Shown: positions 35,220 through 45,052 of the stretch, piece by piece
How the letters are laid out: every line of letters starts with the position of its first letter
Numbering within the stretch: position 1 is the first letter of the stretch
Source of the DNA: Pestalotiopsis fici W106-1
Lineage: Eukaryota > Ascomycota > Sordariomycetes > Amphisphaeriales > Sporocadaceae
Reading direction: 5' to 3'
NCBI RefSeq assembly: GCF_000516985.1
Contig: NW_006917099.1
Location: forward strand, 1,938,685 to 2,002,684
Length of the DNA stretch: 64,000 bases
The notes under the pieces: model-generated
The model's database searches: none
Told to the model about the DNA's origin: nothing
What the model saw: only the letters and a program-made list of their open reading frames with translations
Made by a program: the position numbers and the translations under genes

Positions 35220-35932
35220 ATGGTTCGACTATCCCTTCCCGTCATTGTCTCACTGATTGCGGGCGCCTCCGCTACGGGCTGCGGCTACAAACTCGCCCCG
35301 TGCACCGACGGCAACGTGTGCGTGCCCGACAGCGCCGAGTGCACAATGGTCATTGGCCGATGCCCGGGCACCTGCACCGCGCCCATCACCGACGGTCGCC
35401 CGTGCGGCTTCCGCATCGCTCCCTGCGACGAGGGCGACGTCTGCGTCCCCAACGACGCTTCCTGCACGGACCTCGACGTCTGCGCCGGGCAGTGCTATCC
35501 CCTGCCGACCTCGACCGTCAAGGAGAGACAGACTCCGACCACGACTTACCAGGCATGTGGCGGACACGTCATTTCGCCTACTCCTTGCCCCGACGACTAC
35601 CAGTGCATTGATGATCCTCGCCGTGGTGGATGTGGCAGTGAGCTTTTTCTATTTTGTCTTGTAGCCTTGACTGACCCATTGCGTAGTGGCTTGTGATATG
35701 CCTGGCATTTGTGTGCCGAATGACTACGAGCCTTGCTCCGGATTCCTTGGACTCCAATGCGAAGATGGATCGGGTTTGCAGGTAAGAGATATCCAGTCTC
35801 CATGTCACAATAGAGAATTCCCACACTAAACTTTTGTAGTGCTATGACCTCCCCAATGACGATTGCGATCCCGACAATGGTGGCGCCGATTGCATTGGTA
35901 TCTGCCTGGCGCCTATCAAGAATGAGTATTAG
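35220..35932 (+). CDS. secreted cysteine-rich repeat protein (effector-like)
   Basis: Three exons (35220-35637, 35687-35781, 35840-35932) give 201 residues. A signal peptide (VIVSLIAGASA) precedes 24 cysteines in about 180 residues. Two tandem modules share the spacing of six cysteines: C21-C28-C34-C41-C48-C52 and C62-C69-C75-C82-C88-C92 (for example GYKLAPC...GNVCVPDS and GFRIAPC...GDVCVPND). A Pro/Thr linker follows, then a less regular half with C113-C193 and another ICVPNDYEPC piece. All cysteines are probably disulfide-bonded. I do not recognise a named family. Small secreted cysteine-rich proteins in fungi often act at host or microbe interfaces; that is inference. Confidence 0.85.
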
Positions 35933-36214
35933 GTCAATGATGTGTGATCCCTCTCAAATGGAACATCGTCATACGGCTTTACATGAAGGAAACATGATCC
36001 CCCAAGTCTTTCCATATCTGTTCTCATAATTGATAAGCTTCGCGTACGAATGGCAATACACATGTTCCAGGCGGCGAATCAGCTTCATATACCATGCATA
36101 TCATGTGATATTCTCAGTGATTCATCCATGGTTCTAGTTTTATGATGTTTGAGAAGAAACACAAGCCGCTACCACTGGTTGGACCTGGGCGATTTTATCG
36201 AGTGGTCCAGGCAA

Positions 36215-37249
36215 TTATTGAGTATCCAGAAACGCCTTTGTCAGGTCTGCCCGGGCAATGTCGTCAGCCTTTGTCGCGACTGCCACCTCGTAAGCCTTGC
36301 GATACACTGGCAAATTCTCCGTGAATAGCATCCTCCGATCTTTCCATCCAGTCAACTTTCTCAACTTGACGCTGCTAACCCATTGGCTATATCCAAACAC
36401 CCCAGCCAGGGAGAATGGCGTGGGTTCAGCGACGTCGCTTTCCTGTACAAATTGGACTTTTCCCTCAATGCCATATTCCCTTTCCAGAGCGCGCCATACA
36501 GCTTCCGAGGTCTCGTAGGCGTGTGCTGAAATGTTGAAACATTGTCCCGCAACTTGACTGCGGTCAGAGTGCTCCGCGAGGGCAACATATGCCTCTCCGC
36601 AATCGTCCACATGCATGGCATGCAAGATCGACTTTGGATCAATGGTGAGCTTCAGTTCAGCGCCAGTGGTCTTGAGCTCTTGCGCAACCTCGAACCAGCG
36701 ACCATAGTGGCTGCTGCTGCGGCCATACACATTGGTTGGGCGCAAGACTGCTGCATCGAAAAGATCGGTATTCTCAAAAATCTTCAAGGAAAAGGTTGCG
36801 CGCTGCTGCAGGAAAGCTACACTGGGAGTAGCCGGGCAGTCCTCGGTGTGCGGTACAAGGCTTGGGGATCCGTCGACACCAGTGTTGCCATAGTCCTTGC
36901 ACCCCGAAGTCCACAGTACCAGAGGTCGGACGCCGTGGTCGTTGGAGACCTTTGCGAGTGATCGAATGTACTGGTTCACTTGGAGGTAGTGCTCTCCATA
37001 GTTGGGAAAAACTTCGGTGGCGCCCACAATGACATCCACACTCTTGACGTGTTTGTACAATTCAGAGAGGCTGGACAAGTCATCAAAGGTACCTAGAATT
37101 GGTACGACTTCAGCGCTGTAGAGTTCAGCAGCCGCTTCAGGTCTGCGAATAAGACCGAATACTCTCCATCCAGCGCTGACAAACGCGCGACAGACGGCTA
37201 ATCCGATATAACCGTTGGCGCCCGTTACAAACACACTCTGTTGAGACAT
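36215..37249 (-). CDS. NAD-dependent epimerase/dehydratase-type extended SDR
   Basis: Single exon of 344 residues. The N-terminus VFVTGANGYIGLAV carries the GxxGxxG dinucleotide loop (residues 10-16). LWTSGCKDYGN contains the Ser/Tyr active-site region in the extended-SDR layout, and AAVLRPTNVYGR, ILHAMHVDDCGEAYVALAE and CFNISAHAYETSEAVW are family-typical. It should oxidise/reduce a sugar-nucleotide-like or small alcohol substrate with NAD(P). The canonical YxxxK Lys is not obvious: the stretch after the Tyr is DYGNTGVDG, so activity is uncertain. It is convergent with the cysteine-rich gene. Confidence 0.85.
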   Translation of the reverse strand: MSQQSVFVTGANGYIGLAVCRAFVSAGWRVFGLIRRPEAAAELYSAEVVPILGTFDDLSSLSELYKHVKSVDVIVGATEVFPNYGEHYLQVNQYIRSLAKVSNDHGVRPLVLWTSGCKDYGNTGVDGSPSLVPHTEDCPATPSVAFLQQRATFSLKIFENTDLFDAAVLRPTNVYGRSSSHYGRWFEVAQELKTTGAELKLTIDPKSILHAMHVDDCGEAYVALAEHSDRSQVAGQCFNISAHAYETSEAVWRALEREYGIEGKVQFVQESDVAEPTPFSLAGVFGYSQWVSSVKLRKLTGWKDRRMLFTENLPVYRKAYEVAVATKADDIARADLTKAFLDTQ

Positions 37250-38421
37250 GATGAAATGGATGGAGAATTAAACGAGTAAATGGTTGATTCGAGTAGGACT
37301 AGTAGTAGTATGAATGGTATTATAGATTACTAAAAAAAAAAAAAAAAAGGCGACACAACGGCAGTAATAAATAGGCGCCAAACACAATCATTATTTCTTG
37401 GAAACTCATAGTTTGCCCCCCGGTTCTTGAGTCAAGATGGTTATTAATAAGCTTGCGGCCTTGAATCAGCCCGACTTACATAATGGCCATCTTTGGTACC
37501 TGAAATGGTAAATTTTGTATCATAATCAAGTCAAGAATAATGCAAAAAGATCCATCATGATGGTTCTTGTGGACCGCTGATGGATGCGGCCATGGAAAGT
37601 CTGCACTAATAAGGTATCCAAAATCGGGGGCATATATCGGCCGCTACTTTTTAGTGCCCTCGGTTCACAGCCGAGGTCGAAAGAAAGATGCCAGCCAATA
37701 GGGTACACGGCCTATAGTTTGAAAGAGCTGCCATTCAGCCAATGACGAAAACACTGTCTGTTGAGCATGGCAGCATTGATCAAACTATGAAATCACTTTA
37801 ATGGTAATGAAGCATTGTTTTGGTAAATCAAAGACGCATATACTTGACAAACCAGCAAGGCGTCCGTGCCGCGAATTTACAGCAAGTACAGGCTTATTGT
37901 GACCTCGCCGGCGGTGGAAAGAATAAAACCCACACCTTGACAACTTGAATCCACAATTCGGTAAGCAATAGACTGTACGTACCTATACTACATTGACACA
38001 ATAGTTTTTTGGTCCACCATTCTGGATACTTTCGGCTCGGCAGCTCGGTCTGGGGCCGCTCTCCAATCGCCAACGATGCTTTACTCGCGCATTGATGTAG
38101 AACAAAGGGACTTGCGCCCAGGAGCCTCTTTGGCCGTAAAAGAGATCTCTTGACGGATGGTTGAGTGTATTTGACGATTCGTTTTCGGCTTCAAGCATTA
38201 ATGTAGGCGAGTGAGCTTTGATAGTGTCACTGTGGGACTTGTTGAACCGTAGCCATCACGGGAGCAAAATGGTTCATGCATTGTGAGCTCATTGGCAAAA
38301 TAATATGTAAAAGCTGATTGCTAACCTGTGAGTGAGCATTTTAGAATGCCAGGAGAACTGACGAAGCGAAAAATGTGCTACGGTCCTTTGGAGCCGTTTC
38401 ATACATACATAATGTGCTCTC
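37250..38421. other. intergenic
   Basis: 1.2 kb without a supportable gene; an A17 run lies at 37332-37348 in the probable leader of the SDR gene. Confidence 0.4.
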
Positions 38422-39142
38422 CTAAGTCGGTAGAGGACCCGGCAAATTGCACCCGGGATTCTCCTCGTTCCCCAGGTACCAAGATAAGTCACTTCCATCA
38501 AATTCGGTCGTAGAGAACCCGTTGCCAAGAAATGCAAAGGTGTTACCATCCCGATATTCAATCTTGTAATCCTCAAACCGGGGCGAGTTCATGAGCTCAA
38601 AAGAAGTGATTCTGGATCCAGGAAACATGGCGAGCTTGCCACCGGCGCCATTCTTGAACCAACTCGAACAAGGGCCCGACCAAGCTGTTCATTTCAGAAA
38701 GATGTCCGCATGCTCAATGCAATCTTCACAGACCTCTAGTCGAGGTGCGACTTGATATGTTCTGGCTGCATTTTCTTGACACTGCTAATCATGTATCTTG
38801 AAATCATTTCGAGGGTTGGCACAAATGATCCATGCCCCAACGGCGCATAAGGGAATGAGTGGCGCCAGTAATTCGGAAACTGAGAGTTTCATTCGTCGTT
38901 AGTATTTCGACTCACTACTTAATCAAGTCTGTCATGGGGCGCTACTTACTTTCTGGCATGGCCATTGAGAGGTACAAAATCTGTTTCGCTCTGATAATTT
39001 CTTGTACATTTTTGCCCATGGCGACAATGGGGATACGAGGAACCCATGTAGTGTCAAACCTGAAATGATTATTCCAATCTTCTTGTCCCGACATTTCTGG
39101 TCCACAAAACAACTCACCCAGTCGCGTAGTGAAATCAACGGA
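38422..39142 (-). pseudogene. decayed 3' part of a Baeyer-Villiger/flavin monooxygenase gene
   Basis: Read on the minus strand, separate frames give consecutive pieces of the C-terminal half of BVMO-like FAD monooxygenases: a TGFDTTWVPRIPIVAMGKN start across a GTGAGT...TTTCAG intron, then FPNYWRHSFPYAPLGHGSF after a GTAAGT...CTCAG intron, VCEDCIEHADIFLK, TAWSGPCSSWFKNG, and RFEDYKIEYRDGNTFAFLGNGFST. The frame shifts near 38750 and again at the second intron, and a TGA at 38689-38691 interrupts FLK|TAWSGPC where family members have a residue such as Arg. The N-terminal FAD and NADPH domains are missing: homology stops next to the 3' end of the HET gene (39146). This is a truncated, inactive remnant. 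Confidence 0.75.
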
Positions 39143-39145
39143 TGC

Positions 39146-41276
39146 CTAAACGAGGGTGATAGTCTTGAATCTACATTCCAAGTCCCTCCTCTCCCAAGAC
39201 TGGCCCCCTCTGGCGATTAAGTAAGACGTGTTTTGGATTTCCTTAATCTCGGGCGAATCACAATACACTTCACACACTCCCAATCGCTCATACGTGTCTG
39301 TTTTTCCTTCGACAGGATGGATGGCCAAACAGTAGACGCGACTTGTGTCGCCGTCGTGTGTGATCAGTATGACGTCCAGCAACCTCGATGGGTTGAATCC
39401 CTTCTCGTTTTCCAAGACATTGGCCCACATTGGCGGCAATATCTGACCTTCTCCTATATCGCTTTGACCCAACGGGAGATAACATTTGACGTAGCCGTCG
39501 AAAGTATTGAAATCGCCTCGATGTGTCTCGAAGCGCAAGGTTGCAATCCAGCCGGAAAGTCTCAGATACGGGAGCCACTCTTGATAAAGCCCGCCTCCAT
39601 CAATATGCTCTATATAGTCACTAATAGTAGACATGAGGGCTTGCTCTTGATGTCTGGGGATCTTGATGTCGACGCATAGTTGGGATTGGGCACAGTCCTC
39701 CTGCCGATATCTGTGATAGAAGCCCATTTCCCCCCTCCAACCGAGCCAGCTCCAAGAAGGAGCACAGCCACGCCTGAATGGTATTAGACCGTATGTTTCG
39801 GGGTACTGGTAGCGGTGAGGGTCTACCTTCCAAAGCAGCGACAAGACAAAGGCATCGTTCGATTTTGCTTTGAAAGGCAAGCCCCAGTATTGATATTCTG
39901 GCTTTTCGCTCGTCCAGAATCGCGAGAAGATCCCCAAACATGCTTTTAAAGCATCTTCGTCATTCGTAAGGTCTCTGCTTGTAAAGTCATGGCAAACGCT
40001 TGCGATAGAGGAACTTGGCGTATCGGACCCTATAACTGAGTTTGGGAAGGCTCGTGTGGCTAATCGCGGATAGAAATCCAGTTCGTAGTCTTTCTCTTGG
40101 CATGAGTCGAACTCCCCCGAAAGGCCTTCTATATAGTGACTTTGAGTGCACTGGAACAAAACTCGTGTATCAGTAAATACCAGTCTTCGACGGGCCAATA
40201 AACCTTCTTGTAGAGTCCAGCCCCGCGTAGCCCACTTGCTTGTGCGTATATCGTCGTTAGGGTTAACAACAGATATCATTTTGTGGCTGCCCAGAACTAT
40301 TCTGCTCTGGGGTGAGAAATGCCGAGATTTTGAAACACCTGGAAGCCCGGCGGATGCGTCGATTCCGGCCGCGGCGATAATTGTCACCGTGGCGCTGGAA
40401 TAGATTTGGTCCATACTCTGAATAAGACGCTGCTTTTCGTCGTGTTTCCGTTTGTCATGTGTATCTTCCTGGTCGATGCAATATCGGTCTACCCAGAGAT
40501 ATGGTATATTGAGCTTGGATGCGCATACCAGTGCATCTTCGATAACATTTTCTGTGAATTTCGGCAAGACATTCCGGTCTCGCGCGATATGCGTGAATTC
40601 TACTTTTTGGTCTGGCGCAGTTCCAGGAGAACCCCAAACATAGCTCAGAGCCGCGAATTTCGTCTCTGGGTGCCAAGGCACAAGCTTTCGAGTCCTGCAG
40701 TCAATGACCTTGAATCCGGGCACGTCAAATGAATCTCGGCATGGGCAATGAGATTGATGTCGTTCAAGGCATCCATCTACCCATTGTCGCATTATATGCC
40801 AGTCAGTCTCGTCGAGCTTTGGTCTGACCTCACGTGCAAAGCCTGTAGTGCCCTTCAAATGATCCTTTTCGTCGTCTTCAAGAAAGTACCAAGGTGAGTG
40901 GCTGCCCAGCCCAGAGAGCTTCAGGAAAACAGGTTCCCTGATTGGTGGCCGCATGAAATCATCAACTGGTATTCCTTGGCACCACAGCTCAATGTGTTTG
41001 TGTGCCGCCGGATCGCAACGATCAGGATTTTCGTGTGTGCTATGATCATATTTAGATCAGCTCAAAGGCTCAATCGTGTACGAGTGGGGATGTTTGACCA
41101 GACACCTACAGTTTAAACAGAAAGCTGCAGAAGCTACAGCCGTCTTTCAAATCTTCAGGCAGTTTCCAATCGTTGACCCGCCCGTTCTGACGATACTCCC
41201 GACGTATCCTCGATGTGAGGCTCTTGTGGCCGTAAGAACAATTTTCACAAAGATCATAATTCGTTTCCATGGCCAT
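39146..41276 (-). CDS. HET-domain protein
   Basis: Two exons (41276-41110, 41039-39146; split CTC codon joins FLFK|L|THENPDRCD) give 686 residues. The N-terminal exon has a Cys cluster (LCENC, GCSFCSFLF) common at the start of this HET subfamily. The HET domain is at about 195-340: FAALSYVWGS, LNIPYLWVDRYCIDQED, MDQIYSSATVTIIAAAG and the later WATRGWTLQEGLLARRRLVFTD. The canonical WIDALCI is WVDRYCI. The remaining ~350 residues are HET-associated sequence without NACHT or repeats. Likely a non-self recognition or signalling protein. Its stop lies within a few bases of the monooxygenase remnant, so the junction could mark a rearrangement. Confidence 0.9.
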
Positions 41277-43429
41277 GCGTGGATGAACGTGTCGCGAAGC
41301 ATGCAGCACTCGAATAAAATGATGAAGGTGAGTACCTGGGCGTGCATATAATCAAAACAGGAACTCGCAATATTAAGGCTACTGCGTACAGTGAAAGAAA
41401 TAGAAGAATTTACGAGAACAGAGGAAGGGAGATGAAGGTTCCTTTCCCCGTCCTTAAATAGCCGAGTGCACGGCCAACGTACGCAACCCTTGGCGATATC
41501 TAAATTCTCATAAAACCAGGCCTGGGCCTGACCTCTGTACGATACTTTCTCAGGTTTGGTTGAACTATACGCAAGCCACCTGAGTATTACCCAAGACTTT
41601 GGCCCCAGAGTGCGATTCATGTATGTTTTTCCAGCATCAAGATTGTAAAATGGACCATTCTGTAGCCGAGCTGTGCAAGGGCTTGTCATCTGCGGCGTAT
41701 GCGTGCAGCAGGACCCGCAGAATACGATGCTCGTCGCAGCACCGATCACCCTCACTCTATGATTGGATTTTCATTGGCCGTGGCAGGGGTTGCTGCCTGG
41801 CCGTGTTGGGCATCTCGATAAATCCACATGGAGTGGGTGTCTCCCGCATGTAGATCTTAGTTTGTACACAGTACGAGTCGGAATATCGGCATGTGGCTCC
41901 ACCTTCTGACGTGGTCCAGCTGAATCCGCGAAAGCTGGCGAGGCTGGAAGGAAATATAGCTGCTTTCCACTATTGTTTCGGATCCTTGGGAAATTTCAGC
42001 TCCGCATGAACAAAGGCATTGATACTATAGTCAATCAAGAGCTCAGTATGTACTGCTAGTTATGGGTTTAGAGACACATCCTTCGATTCTTGTTCCTTGA
42101 ACCTCCCCCATTGCGAGCGCTCCAAAGCGCATATGCGTCTGGATGCCCCGATCTTGGCAGCCGATCACCCTCCCTGTAATCAACGTCTAACGTAGTTGGA
42201 GGCTTGCATGAAAGCACACGTCTATACAAGATCACTCGGTAAAAAACCTTGCGACGTGTCTTGATGCCGCGGTAGAGCATGTGAACAGCAATCTACAAGG
42301 AGTGTAGCAATGTCTTGTACGACCAAGGAACATAATTGTTCACATCCCTCAAAATGTACTGAACGCAAAGTGGATTATTCGAAGAATCCCTTGACGCCCA
42401 AGACATTCCGGAGCCTCGTCGGGCTGTTCGCCTAAGTGGCAACACTGCAGCTGTATGAACCAGGTATAGGTTTCAGCCTACCATCTTTCTAGAACCTGGT
42501 CACGGCTGTCCTAGCACTTGGTATTTCTTCGCGGTTGAGCTTACGAAGGACACAAGGGATTGTCGACTTTCCGAGCTGTTACATCATGATAAGGATCTTT
42601 GGTTATGATGGAGGCAGTGGAATAAGTCAGCAGATTCCTGCCGTGCCGCAGTGGACGTATTGCAAGGTCGAGCCAGCCTGGCCGGGTCGCAATCACTAGC
42701 ATGGCATTATTTTTTACGTTTCTATAATCCATTTTACACTCTCATATGATTTGCCTTGTCGGAACTCAAGGACGTTGCAATCATTTCATGTCGCGAAAAA
42801 AACCTCGTAGTTCTTCGATGACTTGGACCATCACGCACTTGCTACCTCTTCGCTGAGGACCTCCATGTCTGGCGTCTATACCCCACCGGGGTCGGCTGCC
42901 ACTAAAGTACGGTTGGATTATGCTAGGAAAAGCTGAGCCTCGGCCGCGTGCCGCCGGTAGACATGAACTGAGACTTGAACAAGAGATATTATGCAGACGA
43001 ATGATTGCCACTTGGCGACTCTGAGCGATTACGCGAAATCGNNNNNNNNNNNNNNNNNNNNNNNNNNNNNNNNNNNNNNNNNNNNNNNNNNNNNNNNNNN
43101 NNNNNNNNNNNNNNNNNNNNNNNNNNNNNNNNNNNNNNNNNACTACTGAGATCAACAGGCTTGTAGGACATGCTTGATATGTCTGGTACGGCAATATTTA
43201 GGTATCCCCGAGTGCTCTGCCGTCCGTCGCGTACAACAACCCCGCCGAAATGGTCTCTTGCTTGGAGTATGGATGCATCGCATTGAAAAAAAAAAAAAAG
43301 GGTCTTGCTGAGCTCTTGGCAAAGAGTCAATTGAACGCAAGCTCATGATGTCAAGCCGAGTTTTCGCACGTCCATCCCATTGCGCGCCATACCATCATAC
43401 TCGGCTTGACGAGACTTGCTGACTTTGAG
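41277..43429. other. 2.1-kb gene-poor stretch containing an assembly gap
   Basis: No supportable gene. It includes the N run (43042-43141) and an A13 run near 43286. Missing sequence could hide a gene. Confidence 0.5.
43042..43141. other. assembly gap (100 N)
   Basis: Exactly 100 consecutive N, the conventional filler for a gap of unknown length, so distances across it should not be trusted. Confidence 0.99.
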
Positions 43430-44380
43430 ATGAAAATCCTCATTACCGGTGCTGGCGGTTTTCTCGGCCAAATGCTGGCCAAAGAATTGATGAATGACTC
43501 CAACCATTACCTGATCCTCACCGACGTCTCAGCAGTCGCCCCACCAGCGTCTTTGCCTCACACTGAGAGGGTGACTGCCATTCAGGCCGACCTCTATGAG
43601 AGCTCATCCGTGGTAGTACAACCTGATATAGATGCCGTCTATATACTTCATGGCATCATGTCTTCTGGCGCCGAAGCCGACTTTGAGATGGGATTTAGAG
43701 TCAACTTTGATGCCACACGCAATTTGCTGGACCAAATCAAGAGCAAACGGCCTGGCATACGTGTCATTTATGCATCGAGCATTGCAGTATATGGGCGTCC
43801 GTTTCCAGACGTCATCACCGAGGGGACCTATCCGACACCAGAGGGCTCGTACGGCAATGAGAAGCTCATGTGCGAGACCATGATCAACGACTATACCAGG
43901 CGCGGGTATATCGATGGATTCTCGATCCGGCTGCCAGGTATTGCAATCCGACCAGGTCCTCCAGCGCAGGCAGCAAGCAGCTTTCTGAGTGCAATTATCC
44001 GCGAACCCCTGGCCAGCAGAAAATGCACAGTACCCACGGCCGATCGATCAAGTCCTTTCTGGGTCTGCTCACCAAAGATTGCCGTTTTGAATCTTGTACG
44101 CCTGCTCACAATCCCATCAACTTGTCTTCCCTCGCACAGGCGGGCTATAAATGCCCCAGGATCCTTGGTAACGATTCAGGAAATGAGGGATGCACTGGTC
44201 AAGATTGCAGGAGAGGACAGACTGAAATACGTTGAAGAGGCTGCAGACACGCGTTTCGGCAAACTTGTACAATCATGGCCTCACAACTTTGATGTATCAT
44301 TAGCACTGAGCGTTGGACTTTTCCCAGCCGAGAGTTTTGAAAGGGCAGTAGAAGACTATATCCAGACTCTTGGCGTATGA
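43430..44380 (+). CDS. NAD-dependent epimerase/dehydrogenase, DenD-like
   Basis: Single exon, 316 residues from the ATG at 43430 (MKILITGAGGFLG; GxxGxxG at residues 7-13). IRVIYASSIAVYG and EGSYGNEKLMCE supply the Ser and YxxxK catalytic residues, and GFSIRLPGIAIRPGPPAQAASSFLSAIIREPL matches the D-erythronate dehydrogenase (DenD)-like group of extended SDRs, found in both bacteria and fungi. It probably oxidises a C4-C5 sugar acid with NAD+. Downstream lie a Zn2Cys6 regulator and a truncated sugar-acid/dihydroxy-acid dehydratase, consistent with a former sugar-acid catabolic locus. Confidence 0.85.
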   Translation: MKILITGAGGFLGQMLAKELMNDSNHYLILTDVSAVAPPASLPHTERVTAIQADLYESSSVVVQPDIDAVYILHGIMSSGAEADFEMGFRVNFDATRNLLDQIKSKRPGIRVIYASSIAVYGRPFPDVITEGTYPTPEGSYGNEKLMCETMINDYTRRGYIDGFSIRLPGIAIRPGPPAQAASSFLSAIIREPLASRKCTVPTADRSSPFWVCSPKIAVLNLVRLLTIPSTCLPSHRRAINAPGSLVTIQEMRDALVKIAGEDRLKYVEEAADTRFGKLVQSWPHNFDVSLALSVGLFPAESFERAVEDYIQTLGV

Positions 44381-45052
44381 CTTGTATAAATTTCTCTTAA
44401 ATAAAAAACCGAATTTCGCCAATAATTCTTAATCCTAATCAATGTATGCAAAATCAAAGTCTTTACTGACTTGAATGTACCTGCCACAGATTATCTGCTT
44501 TTGGCACATAATCTTGGGGCGCTCTTTAGTACATTTCTTTCGTCGCTCGATGGGATCAGTCGAGACTCTTTGGCAAATTCCTTGCAAGTGCGTTGAAAAT
44601 AGTTGAAACTCACATTACTAAACATCAAGACATCTCGTGGCCATTGACGTACATGATCGAGACTTTGTTGCCGAGAAATGCAAAGGCAATTGCCCTCAGA
44701 TTTATCCCCTATAGAAGTAGCCAGTCTGGCCAAGACCCCAAAAGAATGTGACTTTAGTGAGGGTCTAGGGTGCGGGGTTTCCGGAACCCGCCCGGAGCAC
44801 TCACTAGCTGTCCCGGTAATAACCTTGAATTCCGCTCATTTTGGCCTGCAAGCCCAACACTTGATACAGGCCGGAAGCAGCAGTTTTTTAGGTCCCGCAG
44901 CTTACCCACCACTCACTCAAATGCTACCTAGCAGGTAGGTGCGTAACCTCTGGCGCAACCAAACCATCTTCATGTTTCGACTGGCATAACGATATTGGAT
45001 TCCTTTTCTCATCAGTTGGACATTGGGCAGCCGCCATTCAATGTGATTCAAG
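44381..45052. other. intergenic
   Basis: 670 bp between two genes on the same strand; the A/T-rich start probably holds the SDR polyadenylation region. It contains a GCGGGGTTTCCGGAACCCGCC stretch near 44771, a GC-rich inverted repeat (GCGGGTTCCGG-like) that might be a regulator site. Confidence 0.4.

Noticed and set aside
40258..40270. TTAGGGTTA resembling a telomere repeat
   Set aside because: One copy only, inside the HET coding sequence.
42541..43346. Frames running through the N gap
   Set aside because: They span undefined bases and have no supporting features.
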